From SZAS-3 sp964386785 (GTDB lineage Bacteria; Chlamydiota; Chlamydiia; Chlamydiales; JAAKFR01): a stretch of 43,756 nucleotides of DNA. The stretch is from positions 1 to 43,756 of the forward strand of contig CAYLUD010000004.1 of assembly GCA_964386785.1 (NCBI GenBank), given 5' to 3'. This document shows positions 9,760 to 17,417 of this stretch, piece by piece. Each line of letters begins with the position of its first letter. The first letter of the stretch is position 1. The position numbers and the translations under genes were made by a program. The notes under the pieces were generated by a model. That model saw only the letters and a list, made by a program, of their open reading frames with translations, was not told the origin of the DNA and searched no databases.

Positions 9760-10889
9760 AGTGTTAAGGCCTCCCTTCGAGCTTGTTGATCGACCGCCAT
9801 GACATCATCTAGAGAATGCAACGATGTAGTTTGGTATTGATTCATGAGTGTTTCCAATTTTTGTATAATTTGTATCCAAGTAATTTCACCACGAAGAAAT
9901 CGGTGTACGAGAATCTCATTTGCAGCATTTAAGTAGCAACTAGAGCTCTTACCCTCATGCAGACAGGATCGAGCTAATCGTAGCGCAGGAAATCGTTCTT
10001 CATCTGGTGGAAAAAAAGAAAACTGTATCGGAACAGACCAATCCATTCCAGAGAGGCTGATCGGGACTCGTTCTGGGTAAGCCAGTGCATACTGGATTGG
10101 GTAGGCCATATCCGGTGGATGGAGGTGAGCCAAGCTCTGACGGTCTTTCCACTCCATAACCGCATGAATGGTGCTTTGTGGATGGATGATAACATCCAGC
10201 TCAGAAGGAGCAAATCCGAACAAATAATGGGCCTCAATTAGTTCTAAGCCTTTGTTCATTAATGTAGAACTATCTACTGATATTTTCTTACCCATTCGCC
10301 ATGTGGGATGATTCAATGCCTGTTCAACAGTAACGGCTTCCAACTCAGCGCGATTTGCATGAAGAAATGGCCCACCAGACGCGGTGATCCAGACCTTACG
10401 CACTTCGGAACGCGCAGAGCCCTGTAAACATTGAAACAGGGCTGCATGTTCACTATCTACAGGTAAAAAGGGAACAGCAGACTCTCGCACGGCATGCATA
10501 ATCAAAGAGCCTGCAGCGGCAAGAATTTCTTTACTTGCGAACGCAATCGATTTCTTTGCATGAATTGCGGCCAATGTAGGCTTTAAAGCATCTAATCCGG
10601 CGATTCCCATGACAATACCGTCAATCTCTGGCAAGGTGGCTAACTGACAGAGCCCCTCTTCCCCTACTGATACGTCAATGGAAGGGAACAATTCTTGAAT
10701 TCGTTTGGCGCCTTCTGGGTCGCGTAGTGCTACGTATCGAGGTTGCAGTGCTTGGATCTGCTGAATGAAGCGGTCCACCTGGCCGCCTGCAGCTAAACCA
10801 TCAATCTGTATTCCTAATTCTTGAGCCACACGAATGGCGGTTGAGCCGATAGAGCCCGTGCTCCCTAGAATAGCAATGCGTTTCATCAT
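9756..10889 (-). CDS. dxr: 1-deoxy-D-xylulose 5-phosphate reductoisomerase
   Basis: This 377-residue enzyme of the MEP pathway converts 1-deoxy-D-xylulose 5-phosphate to 2-C-methyl-D-erythritol 4-phosphate with NADPH in the cytoplasm. The N-terminal Rossmann motif is GSTGSIGSTA (about residues 9-18). The metal and substrate loop PVDSEHAALFQ, the flexible-loop region and the SVDSSTLMNKGLE motif are all present. The length is normal. The start overlaps the ytgD stop (ATGA), with a second ATG immediately following, and the stop overlaps the rseP start. Dxr between ytgD and rseP reproduces the C. trachomatis order CT070-CT071-CT072. Confidence 0.97.
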   Translation of the reverse strand: MMKRIAILGSTGSIGSTAIRVAQELGIQIDGLAAGGQVDRFIQQIQALQPRYVALRDPEGAKRIQELFPSIDVSVGEEGLCQLATLPEIDGIVMGIAGLDALKPTLAAIHAKKSIAFASKEILAAAGSLIMHAVRESAVPFLPVDSEHAALFQCLQGSARSEVRKVWITASGGPFLHANRAELEAVTVEQALNHPTWRMGKKISVDSSTLMNKGLELIEAHYLFGFAPSELDVIIHPQSTIHAVMEWKDRQSLAHLHPPDMAYPIQYALAYPERVPISLSGMDWSVPIQFSFFPPDEERFPALRLARSCLHEGKSSSCYLNAANEILVHRFLRGEITWIQIIQKLETLMNQYQTTSLHSLDDVMAVDQQARREALTL

Positions 10890-11818
10890 GTCGAATGGCT
10901 CTCACGAAGTGAATGTACTAACACTCTCAGTCCCCAAGCTATTAAAAAACAAAGAAACAATATTGTCACAAGAATCCCCCCTGTGGAGACCCCGATTTCC
11001 CACACAGTGAGTATAGTTCTAGAAATGGCCACCCCAAGCCCTACAACCACCACACTGAGCAAGGCACTCCCAATAAGTAAAGGTCGTAGACGGTGAACAA
11101 ACAGTCGAAGAATGAGAGTCGGCACGACTAAAAAGGCAAGCACCATAAAAACCCCTACGGCTCGAAAAGCTCCTACGGTAGTTAAGGAAGTCTGCGCCAT
11201 CAGAAGAGCTGTATACCATGCAGGAGAAAAGCCTAATGCTTTTGCCATCAATGGATCAAAGGTAGTCAGAACCATACCGCGAAAATAGTATAGAAGGAGA
11301 ACTAGATTCAAAGTCATGAGTGAACTAGAAATCCAAATATCATCTAGAACTAACGCATCTGCATTACCTAGGATCAATTCAAGTCCTACATGTGAATTAC
11401 GAAAAAAAGCAGAAACCAATAAAATGGCTACCGCAAACGCAAAAGAAAAGACCAATCCTATGCTTGCATCTTCTTGCACACGTAGATACGTGCGACAGGC
11501 TTGCGTCATCCAGGAAGTACATCCCCCCATTAATAAGGCAGCAATACCCAAAACCATCGATTGTCCATACCACGCAGTGGGTATAATCAATAAGGATATC
11601 ACGATTCCCAACAGGATAGTATGCGACAAAGCGTTTGCCAAGAGAGTCATTTGGCGCAGCACGAGAAACGTACCCACGATAGAACAGGAAATCGCAATGC
11701 TGATACATACCAACAACTGAATTTCATCCGAATATAGAGGGCCTGGATGCCATCCCAAACACCTCTCGTATAAGATGCGAAAAAAAGAAATGAACTGCGT
11801 TCCAACATAGGGATTCAT
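10886..11818 (-). CDS. ytgD: metal ABC transporter permease YtgD (ABC-3/TroD family)
   Basis: This 310-residue ABC-3 family membrane permease is the second permease of the iron/manganese/zinc importer encoded by ytgABCD. About eight or nine hydrophobic helices are visible. The family motif near GTFLVLRQMTLLANALSHTILLG (split here as GTFLVLRQMT and ANALSHTILLG) sits in the N-terminal third. The start forms an ATGA overlap with the ytgC stop, so translation is probably coupled. It should pair with YtgC in the membrane over the ATPase YtgB, taking metal from the binding protein YtgA. Confidence 0.94.
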   Translation of the reverse strand: MNPYVGTQFISFFRILYERCLGWHPGPLYSDEIQLLVCISIAISCSIVGTFLVLRQMTLLANALSHTILLGIVISLLIIPTAWYGQSMVLGIAALLMGGCTSWMTQACRTYLRVQEDASIGLVFSFAFAVAILLVSAFFRNSHVGLELILGNADALVLDDIWISSSLMTLNLVLLLYYFRGMVLTTFDPLMAKALGFSPAWYTALLMAQTSLTTVGAFRAVGVFMVLAFLVVPTLILRLFVHRLRPLLIGSALLSVVVVGLGVAISRTILTVWEIGVSTGGILVTILFLCFLIAWGLRVLVHSLRESHST

Positions 11819-13026
11819 GATCGCGTCTCCTTAACGGAGGGAATCGGTTGGTGGTGGGGGTCTATCTCAGGGGAGTCCAACAACTGATCTAATTGCGATT
11901 CAATTTCATCTGTCAACACATGTTCCACTTGTTCTGCATAGGAATGGACCTGTCCTGTACCCATGTGCAGGGAACGGACAAGGTAGAGCTCCCATAAACG
12001 ATGCAGACGCACAATACGAGCGCCCACTTCTTTACCTGTACCTGTTAACTCGGAGTTAGATGTGATGAACCCTCTTATACGTAATAAGACATACATCCAA
12101 TAAGGAATCTGTGTTGGATGTTGCATCCAGAGTCGTTTCATCACATTCTCTTCTTGAATTTTCAAATGAAATCTCCAGCGACGGAAGTAGCGCCATGCCA
12201 CTCCTTTGTTCGGAGCGATCAAAAAGGATACACCTGCAAATCCAAGCGCGACACAGGTGACGCACGGGCCTGTAGGTAGACCGAGCAAAGAAAGGTAGAC
12301 CCCTATCCAAGCACTCAAGCATCCAATCCCTGAAGCAAGCCCTAACAATACAGGGATTCGATCTGTCCATTGTCGAGCAGCTGCGGCAGGGATGACCATT
12401 AAAGCTGAAAGAAGGATGATTCCCAAGCTACGCATGCCGAGTACTACCGAGAGGGCCACAAGTAACCAAAATACATGATCCACGATCCGATAGGGTAGCT
12501 TCAGAGTATGTAGAAACAATGGATCAAAGCTCAACACCACCAACACACGGTGCGAAAGTTGCAATAGGATGACGACAAGTACAGCAAAGCAGAAATAGAG
12601 TCCTACATGGGCATCTCCAATTGTTGCAGCCTGTCCATATAGGTAGATCGGAACCTGGTTAAATAGGAGAGGATGGGTAGATTGAATGATTGATGCACCT
12701 AACGTACCGATACCAAACAATGTAGACAAAACAAACGTAAAGGCTGCATCCCCTTTTATATTCGCGCAGCGCCTCATATACTGTACCAATACAAGTGCCA
12801 GGAGCACAAACATTAATGCTCCAATCCATACATGCCAAAATACTAAGGTCGATCCAGAACACAAAATTGCAAACATGACACCTGGATAACTCGCATGAGA
12901 GAGAACCTCGCCTATAAGAATACGACGACGCAGCAGGAGCCAGCCTCCTAAAAAAGAGATAGGAATAGATAAAAAGGATACGCCAAATAAAGGGGCCCTT
13001 AAAATCGGATCCCAACAGGAAATCAC
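11815..13026 (-). CDS. ytgC: YtgC metal permease fused to a DtxR-type repressor domain (YtgCR)
   Basis: This 403-residue protein has an ABC-3 permease with membrane helices up to about residue 272, then a basic linker and a soluble DtxR-like domain at roughly 290-403. The repressor part shows the winged-helix end LTGTGKEVGARIVR (327-340), RLHRLWELYLV-type sequence, the metal-ligand region HSYAEQVEHVL (361-371) and DPHHQPIP (389-396), close to the DtxR consensus DPHGxPIP. In C. trachomatis the equivalent protein is known to be processed to release the repressor YtgR, which responds to iron and controls the ytg operon. The same arrangement here is visible; cleavage in this organism is inferred. 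The start overlaps ytgB and the stop overlaps ytgD. Confidence 0.93.
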   Translation of the reverse strand: MISCWDPILRAPLFGVSFLSIPISFLGGWLLLRRRILIGEVLSHASYPGVMFAILCSGSTLVFWHVWIGALMFVLLALVLVQYMRRCANIKGDAAFTFVLSTLFGIGTLGASIIQSTHPLLFNQVPIYLYGQAATIGDAHVGLYFCFAVLVVILLQLSHRVLVVLSFDPLFLHTLKLPYRIVDHVFWLLVALSVVLGMRSLGIILLSALMVIPAAAARQWTDRIPVLLGLASGIGCLSAWIGVYLSLLGLPTGPCVTCVALGFAGVSFLIAPNKGVAWRYFRRWRFHLKIQEENVMKRLWMQHPTQIPYWMYVLLRIRGFITSNSELTGTGKEVGARIVRLHRLWELYLVRSLHMGTGQVHSYAEQVEHVLTDEIESQLDQLLDSPEIDPHHQPIPSVKETRS

Positions 13027-13769
13027 GTGGGTGCTCCTTGACGATAGGTATCATCCAAATGCATAGCTGCATCAAAGAGAAATTGAGCATTACCATATGC
13101 TAATTGTAACCATGCTCCTGTCAACACCTCTTCGACAGGTCCTGATGTGATCAATCTGCGATTAAGAAGAATCGCCCAATCAAAATGTCTTTTAATAGCA
13201 GCTAGATCGTGATGGACGACTACAATAGTTTTTCCCTGATTTCGTAGCTCTTCTAAGATAGAAAGAATCAATTGCGAGGATGCCAAATCAATGCCGGCGA
13301 AAGGCTCATCAAGAAAATATGTATCGGCGCGTACCATTAAAGCTCGAGCAAGAAAAGCTCGACCCTGCTGTCCACCAGACAATTGGCTAATCTGCCGATG
13401 GGCATAGTCTTCTAATCCGACTTGCATGAGTGTCTGCCGTGCGTGATCTTTTTCCTCTTTAGTAATCCAAAGACGTCGTCGCATCCGTTCATAGGAACCC
13501 ATTAAGACGAGTTCCAAAACAGTGATGGGAAAATCCCATTCAATATTTTGACGTTGGGGCATATATCCATGCCGACCCATAGTAACAAAATGAATTGAAC
13601 CACTCTGTTTTGGAATGAGTCCTAGTAGAGTTTTTAGAAAGGTACTCTTCCCCGCTCCATTAGGCCCACAAATGGCGACTAACTGCCCAGAAGGAATCGA
13701 TACAGTTAGATCAATCAGAGCGGAAGTGCGCTCGTACTGTACGTAAAGGTGTTGCACGTTACAAAGCAT
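13023..13769 (-). CDS. ytgB: metal ABC transporter ATPase YtgB (TroB family)
   Basis: This is the ATP-hydrolysing subunit of the metal importer, located on the cytoplasmic face. It has Walker A GPNGAGKST, a Q-loop (MPQRQNIEWDFP), signature LSGGQQGRAFLARAL, Walker B TYFLDEPFAGID and the H-loop VVVHHD. I chose ATG at 13769, eight codons inside the longest frame, because the protein then begins just before the first conserved strand. The longer frame starts with TTG at 13793, preceded by caggtaat, and cannot be excluded. Either start overlaps the end of ytgA, and the 3' end overlaps the ytgC start. Confidence 0.94.
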   Translation of the reverse strand: MLCNVQHLYVQYERTSALIDLTVSIPSGQLVAICGPNGAGKSTFLKTLLGLIPKQSGSIHFVTMGRHGYMPQRQNIEWDFPITVLELVLMGSYERMRRRLWITKEEKDHARQTLMQVGLEDYAHRQISQLSGGQQGRAFLARALMVRADTYFLDEPFAGIDLASSQLILSILEELRNQGKTIVVVHHDLAAIKRHFDWAILLNRRLITSGPVEEVLTGAWLQLAYGNAQFLFDAAMHLDDTYRQGAPT

Positions 13770-14760
13770 CGGATTGGGGCTGGAGCTCTTCAAAAATTAC
13801 CTGCGTATTATGGTCCATCATTTCAATATAATTGCTTGCCCCTCCCAAGGTGTCCCCATACAGCGGAGACTGTGCCAATGTGATCGAAATCCCCTCTGCT
13901 TTAGCGGAAGACAATAATTTTTTTAGAGCATCTCGACTTACATTCGATTCAGGAAATAAAACAGTGACCTGATGAGTACGAATTAAGTCCAAGACACGGT
14001 ACAACTCTTTCAGAGACAGTTGTGCATCAGGAGCTAAGCCTTCTGGAGCTGCACAGCGATAGTCCCAATTGATTTCACCCGGTTCCGCAAAATAGCGGCG
14101 GACAAAATAGTGAAATGCATCATGGCTTGTGATCAGAACACGAGATGAGGCGGGGATCTGTTGGATTGTTGTATAGATGCGATCATCTAGAGCTGAAAGC
14201 TCCTTCTTATAGGATATACCACGTGCAACAAAATCCTGTTCGTGGGCAGGATCGAGCCTAGACAAAGCTTCGACAACTACATCTACTCCCCGAATCCATA
14301 AGGAGACATCCATCCAAACGTGAGGATCTACATGTCCTTCCACATATAATAAATTTTCAGGCTCTAATTCTATTCGCTGCGTCACAGCAATGGCACAAGG
14401 ATGCCGATCAATTTGTTGTCGTAAACTCAACGAGTGTTCTAATCCTAATCCATTAAAAAACAATAGATCTGCTTGTTCAAATTTTTCTCTATCTCCCTTA
14501 ACTAATTCGTAGGAGTGTGGATCTAGTTCCGATTTCATCAGACATTTTGATTCAATCCAAGGTTCCCCGATTTCTCGTACCATTCCTTCGACAATACCAG
14601 TCGTAGATAAAACCTGTTTTTTTTTAGAAGGAGCAGACGAAGACTCCTGTATTGGTGGCTGACGGCACCCGCTCATAAAAAAAAGTAATGAAAAAACAAG
14701 CGATAAGAGATAACGCATAAACCCTTTATCGAGATAGGTTATCTGATTTTTTGATTCCAT
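13759..14760 (-). CDS. ytgA: metal-binding lipoprotein YtgA (TroA/ZnuA family)
   Basis: This 333-residue periplasmic solute-binding protein of the cluster A-I metal importer family delivers metal to YtgBCD. An N-terminal signal with lipobox-like FMSGC places the lipid-modified cysteine at residue 32 in this reading. The metal-ligand histidines are seen in DPHSYEL, GHVDPHVWMD and TSHDAFHYF, typical of TroA/ZnuA proteins. The start at 14760 has a good ribosome binding site (aggggaa, about 8 nt upstream). An ATG at 14718 would give a shorter signal sequence but has poorer spacing. It is the first gene of the minus-strand operon that runs to rseP. The actual metal (Fe, Mn or Zn) cannot be deduced from sequence. 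Confidence 0.94.
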   Translation of the reverse strand: MESKNQITYLDKGFMRYLLSLVFSLLFFMSGCRQPPIQESSSAPSKKKQVLSTTGIVEGMVREIGEPWIESKCLMKSELDPHSYELVKGDREKFEQADLLFFNGLGLEHSLSLRQQIDRHPCAIAVTQRIELEPENLLYVEGHVDPHVWMDVSLWIRGVDVVVEALSRLDPAHEQDFVARGISYKKELSALDDRIYTTIQQIPASSRVLITSHDAFHYFVRRYFAEPGEINWDYRCAAPEGLAPDAQLSLKELYRVLDLIRTHQVTVLFPESNVSRDALKKLLSSAKAEGISITLAQSPLYGDTLGGASNYIEMMDHNTQVIFEELQPQSDAL

Positions 14761-14822
14761 TCAATTGTTTCCCCTGTACTTTTTGAAAAAAAAGCATGAA
14801 AAAAAATCCAGATTTAGTTAAT

Positions 14823-14836
14823 TACTGTACTCAGTA
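14823..14836. promoter_or_regulatory. inverted repeat between ytgA and the CT066-like gene (possible operator)
   Basis: A perfect 5-4-5 inverted repeat, TACTG-tact-CAGTA, lies in the 105-nt divergent intergenic region between ytgA and the CT066-like gene. A tattct hexamer that could serve as a -10 box for the plus-strand gene overlaps its right arm. As the ytg operon encodes its own DtxR-like repressor domain, this is a reasonable candidate operator, but no consensus was tested. Confidence 0.3.
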
Positions 14837-14865
14837 TTCTAAAACAAACAAAAAGCGGTGCTAGT

Positions 14866-15354
14866 ATGCAAAGTAGTCAAACCCATCAAGAATTGGAACG
14901 AACGATTCAAGCGGCCCTGAGTAAAGTAGCTGCAAAAAAAGAGAATGATCTCTGTCGTTACCTCCCAGGAGAATCCGGTGGATACATTCACCACTTCACA
15001 ATGAGAAAGATCAAGAATGCCAATCCAGAGCAACTTTTTGATTTACTAAAGAAATTTATTATTAACAATGAAGCGCCACGCCGCCTACCTCCAAAACCGC
15101 GCGCTCCACGTGGATCGAAAAAGCGAAGAGATCTCATGACTTTTTCCAGAACAGATATCGAAAGGGTTTTAGATTTAGCCCGTCGAGCAGGAGATGATGA
15201 TGTGATTGCTCGATTTAGTCCTAAGCGTTCTTTACCAGCCCTAAAACGCGAGCTTATTCGCTCGATTCGGGAAGAGCGCGTGAATGAAGATTTATGGCTT
15301 GCCTATAAAAATGCAATGCTAACCCTCGAGGGAGAAGTTGTTGCAGCGACCTAA
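14866..15354 (+). CDS. conserved Chlamydiales protein (CT066-like)
   Basis: This 162-residue soluble protein has an unknown function. Position and size match C. trachomatis CT066, which lies between npt1 and ytgA in the same arrangement. The middle has a strongly basic, Pro/Arg-rich linker (about residues 70-90, RRLPPKPRAPRGSKKRR). It separates an N-terminal helical region from a C-terminal helical region with FSRTDIERVLDLARRAG and ELIRSIREER. Such a basic linker could bind nucleic acid or be surface exposed, but this is inference. The start is the only ATG that gives the full frame, with only a weak ribosome binding site (gcggtg). It is divergent from ytgA and followed by a hairpin terminator. 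Confidence 0.85.
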   Translation: MQSSQTHQELERTIQAALSKVAAKKENDLCRYLPGESGGYIHHFTMRKIKNANPEQLFDLLKKFIINNEAPRRLPPKPRAPRGSKKRRDLMTFSRTDIERVLDLARRAGDDDVIARFSPKRSLPALKRELIRSIREERVNEDLWLAYKNAMLTLEGEVVAAT

Positions 15355-15382
15355 TAGGCGCGAATAGAAGAAGAAAATCAAG

Positions 15383-15435
15383 GGCAGGCCTTCGTTATTT
15401 GTTCATCAGATTCTAGAGGGAGCGCCTGCCTTTTT
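15383..15435 (+). terminator. candidate rho-independent terminator after the CT066-like gene
   Basis: GGCAGGC (15383-15389) pairs perfectly with GCCTGCC (15424-15430), followed directly by TTTTT. The loop is long (34 nt), which is unusual, but the GC-rich stem and T tract fit a terminator for the gene that ends at 15354. Confidence 0.5.
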
Positions 15436-15470
15436 GATTGATTTTTTCATGATTTTCATTATAATTAACC

Positions 15471-15514
15471 CCCACGTTAGCTCTATTGTTCTTTCAATAG
15501 TCGTTTTCTGTGGG
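15471..15514 (+). promoter_or_regulatory. nested inverted repeats upstream of npt1
   Basis: CCCAC (15471-15475) pairs with GTGGG (15510-15514), and inside it CTATTG (15483-15488) pairs with CAATAG (15495-15500) across a 6-nt loop. GTTAG (15476-15480) could alternatively pair with CTAAC (15525-15529). The elements sit 50-120 nt upstream of the ATP/ADP translocase start, so they could be an operator or a 5' leader structure. No known riboswitch class was recognised. Confidence 0.3.
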
Positions 15515-15589
15515 TGTTTTGTTACTAACAGTCTAGCTAAAAGCAGATTTTTGATTTTTTAGAAGATGAAAACAAAGGATATACAATCC

Positions 15590-17134
15590 ATGTCGCAACA
15601 AGCAACGCAAGAATTTGGGAAATGGCGTTCTTTTCTTTGGCCTATTCATGTTTATGAGCTGAAGAAAGTTCTCCCCATGCTTCTATTATTTTTTTGCATT
15701 TCATTTAACTACACGATATTACGAGACACGAAGGATACATTAATTGTCACAGCTCCAGGGTCTGGTGCTGAGGCGATTCCTTTCATCAAGGTGTGGCTCG
15801 TTGTTCCCTGTGCTGTGATTTTCATGTTGATTTATGCAAAATTAAGCAACATGCTCAGTAAACAATCTTTATTTTATGCAGTGACCATCCCTTTCTTGGT
15901 CTTCTTTGGGTTGTTTGCTTTAGTACTCTATCCTAATCATGAAGTTCTGCATCCTACAGTTTTTGCAGATCGCCTACAGGCCGCTCTTCCAGAAGGACTG
16001 ATGGGAATGGTTGCAATCTTAAGAAACTGGACATATGCAGCGTTCTATGTTTTAGCTGAACTGTGGGGCAGTGTGATGCTCTCGCTACTGTTCTGGGGTT
16101 TTGCCAATGAAATTACTCGAGTTGGAGAAGCGAAGCGATTCTATGCATTATTTGGAGTAGGAGCTAACCTAGCGTTAGTGTGTTCAGGCCCCTATATTGT
16201 CATGGTATCGAATATTCGTGAGAGGGTACCTGCCGGCACAGATGCTTGGGGAGTTTCGTTGAATCTTCTCATGGGAGCTGTGGTATTAGCGGGTATTGTG
16301 GTCTTGTTGACCTATCGCTGGATCAATCAAAACGTCTTAACTGATCCTCGTTTCTACAACACAGGTGAAGTGAAAAAGAAGAAAGAAAAGCCAAAAATGA
16401 GCATGAAAGAGAGTTTTCTCTACTTGCTACGCTCTCCCTATATTGGCGCTCTAGCTCTCCTCGTGATCTGCTATGGTGTTGCAATCAACATTGTTGAAGT
16501 TACCTGGAAGAGTCAGCTCAAGTTACGTTTCCCTAATCCAAACGATTATAGCCGTTTCATGGGCTACTTCTCGACAATTACAGGATTCGTAACTGTCTTT
16601 ATGATGCTCTTTGTTGGAGGCAACGTGATCCGTCGTAAGGGTTGGGGTTTTGCTGCGGCACTTACTCCGATTGTCTTATTGATTACTGGTATTCTCTTCT
16701 TTGCTCTGATCCTATTTAAAGGCAACTTATCTGGGTTCATTGCTATGTTAGGTACCACACCGCTTACTCTTGCAGTCATCGTAGGTATGGCGCAAAACAT
16801 TATGAGTAAGTCTGCCAAGTACTCACTCTTTGACCCTACAAAAGAAATGGCCTACATTCCTTTGGATCAAGAGCAAAAAGTCAAAGGTAAGGCTGCGATT
16901 GATGTGGTCGGCGCTCGTCTGGGCAAATCAGGCGGCTCGCTGATTCAGCAAGCATTGATCGTAGGATTTGGCTCGCTTGCGGCCATTACTCCTTACTTAG
17001 CTGTGATTATGGTAGGAATCATTGGAATCTGGATCCTGGCAACGCGTGCTCTCAACAAGCGCTTCCTTGCTTTGACAGGCACACCAGCTGCGGAGACCTC
17101 TGCAGAGCCCAAGACTGCCCAAGCAACAGCTTAG
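15590..17134 (+). CDS. npt1: ATP/ADP translocase Npt1
   Basis: This transporter, about 514 residues with 12 membrane helices, exchanges host ATP for bacterial ADP across the inner membrane, the classic energy parasitism system of Chlamydiae. The N-terminal region RSFLWPIHVYELKKVLP, then FNYTILRDTKDTLIV, GSGAEAIPFIKVW, RNWTYAAFYVLAELWGS and the C-terminal GKAAIDVVGARLGKSGGS match C. trachomatis Npt1 (CT065) nearly residue for residue. I chose ATG 15590 because it aligns with the chlamydial start and has aaagga 10 nt upstream; an in-frame ATG at 15566 would add eight residues. It follows the CT066-like gene as in C. trachomatis and ends at a strong terminator. The C-terminal tail is Ala/Thr-rich and not conserved. 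Confidence 0.96.
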   Translation: MSQQATQEFGKWRSFLWPIHVYELKKVLPMLLLFFCISFNYTILRDTKDTLIVTAPGSGAEAIPFIKVWLVVPCAVIFMLIYAKLSNMLSKQSLFYAVTIPFLVFFGLFALVLYPNHEVLHPTVFADRLQAALPEGLMGMVAILRNWTYAAFYVLAELWGSVMLSLLFWGFANEITRVGEAKRFYALFGVGANLALVCSGPYIVMVSNIRERVPAGTDAWGVSLNLLMGAVVLAGIVVLLTYRWINQNVLTDPRFYNTGEVKKKKEKPKMSMKESFLYLLRSPYIGALALLVICYGVAINIVEVTWKSQLKLRFPNPNDYSRFMGYFSTITGFVTVFMMLFVGGNVIRRKGWGFAAALTPIVLLITGILFFALILFKGNLSGFIAMLGTTPLTLAVIVGMAQNIMSKSAKYSLFDPTKEMAYIPLDQEQKVKGKAAIDVVGARLGKSGGSLIQQALIVGFGSLAAITPYLAVIMVGIIGIWILATRALNKRFLALTGTPAAETSAEPKTAQATA

Positions 17135-17151
17135 TGCTTGTCTCTACACAC

Positions 17152-17180
17152 AAGGCGCAGGAATGTCTATCCTGCGCCTT
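17152..17180 (+). terminator. strong hairpin terminator after npt1
   Basis: AAGGCGCAGGA (17152-17162) and TCCTGCGCCTT (17170-17180) form a perfect 11-bp, GC-rich stem with a 7-nt loop, 18 nt after the npt1 stop. A moderately T-rich stretch (aattatttcc) follows. The rest of the gap up to 17407 is AT-rich with no gene seen. Confidence 0.8.
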
Positions 17181-17393
17181 AATTATTTCCCCCCTATCAG
17201 CCACTTGTTGTACAACACAGAAATTTGGTTCTCTAAGTCTCAGGCGATCTCTTGGCATAGGGTTTCTTCTAAGCTTTTGTATGCAAATAGCACTACTCGC
17301 ATCTAAGAAAAAATTACAGATCTAGGAAGCAATTTGGCCCTATTTGCACCCTAGGTGTTTGGCGACCCTATGTTTTTTTTTAAAATTAAAAAT

Positions 17394-17417
17394 ATTTTAA
17401 CATAAACATGTTAAAAT
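17394..17417. promoter_or_regulatory. perfect 10-bp inverted repeat overlapping a start codon
   Basis: ATTTTAACAT (17394-17403) and ATGTTAAAAT (17408-17417) are perfect complements separated by aaac. The right arm contains the first ATG (17408) of the sphingomyelinase-like gene. It could be an operator for a dimeric repressor, or an mRNA hairpin that hides the start codon. It could also indicate that translation really begins at the next ATG, 17426. Confidence 0.5.

Noticed and set aside
11316..11720. A 134-codon plus-strand frame antisense to ytgD
   Set aside because: The codons mirror the membrane helices of ytgD and no independent signal was seen.
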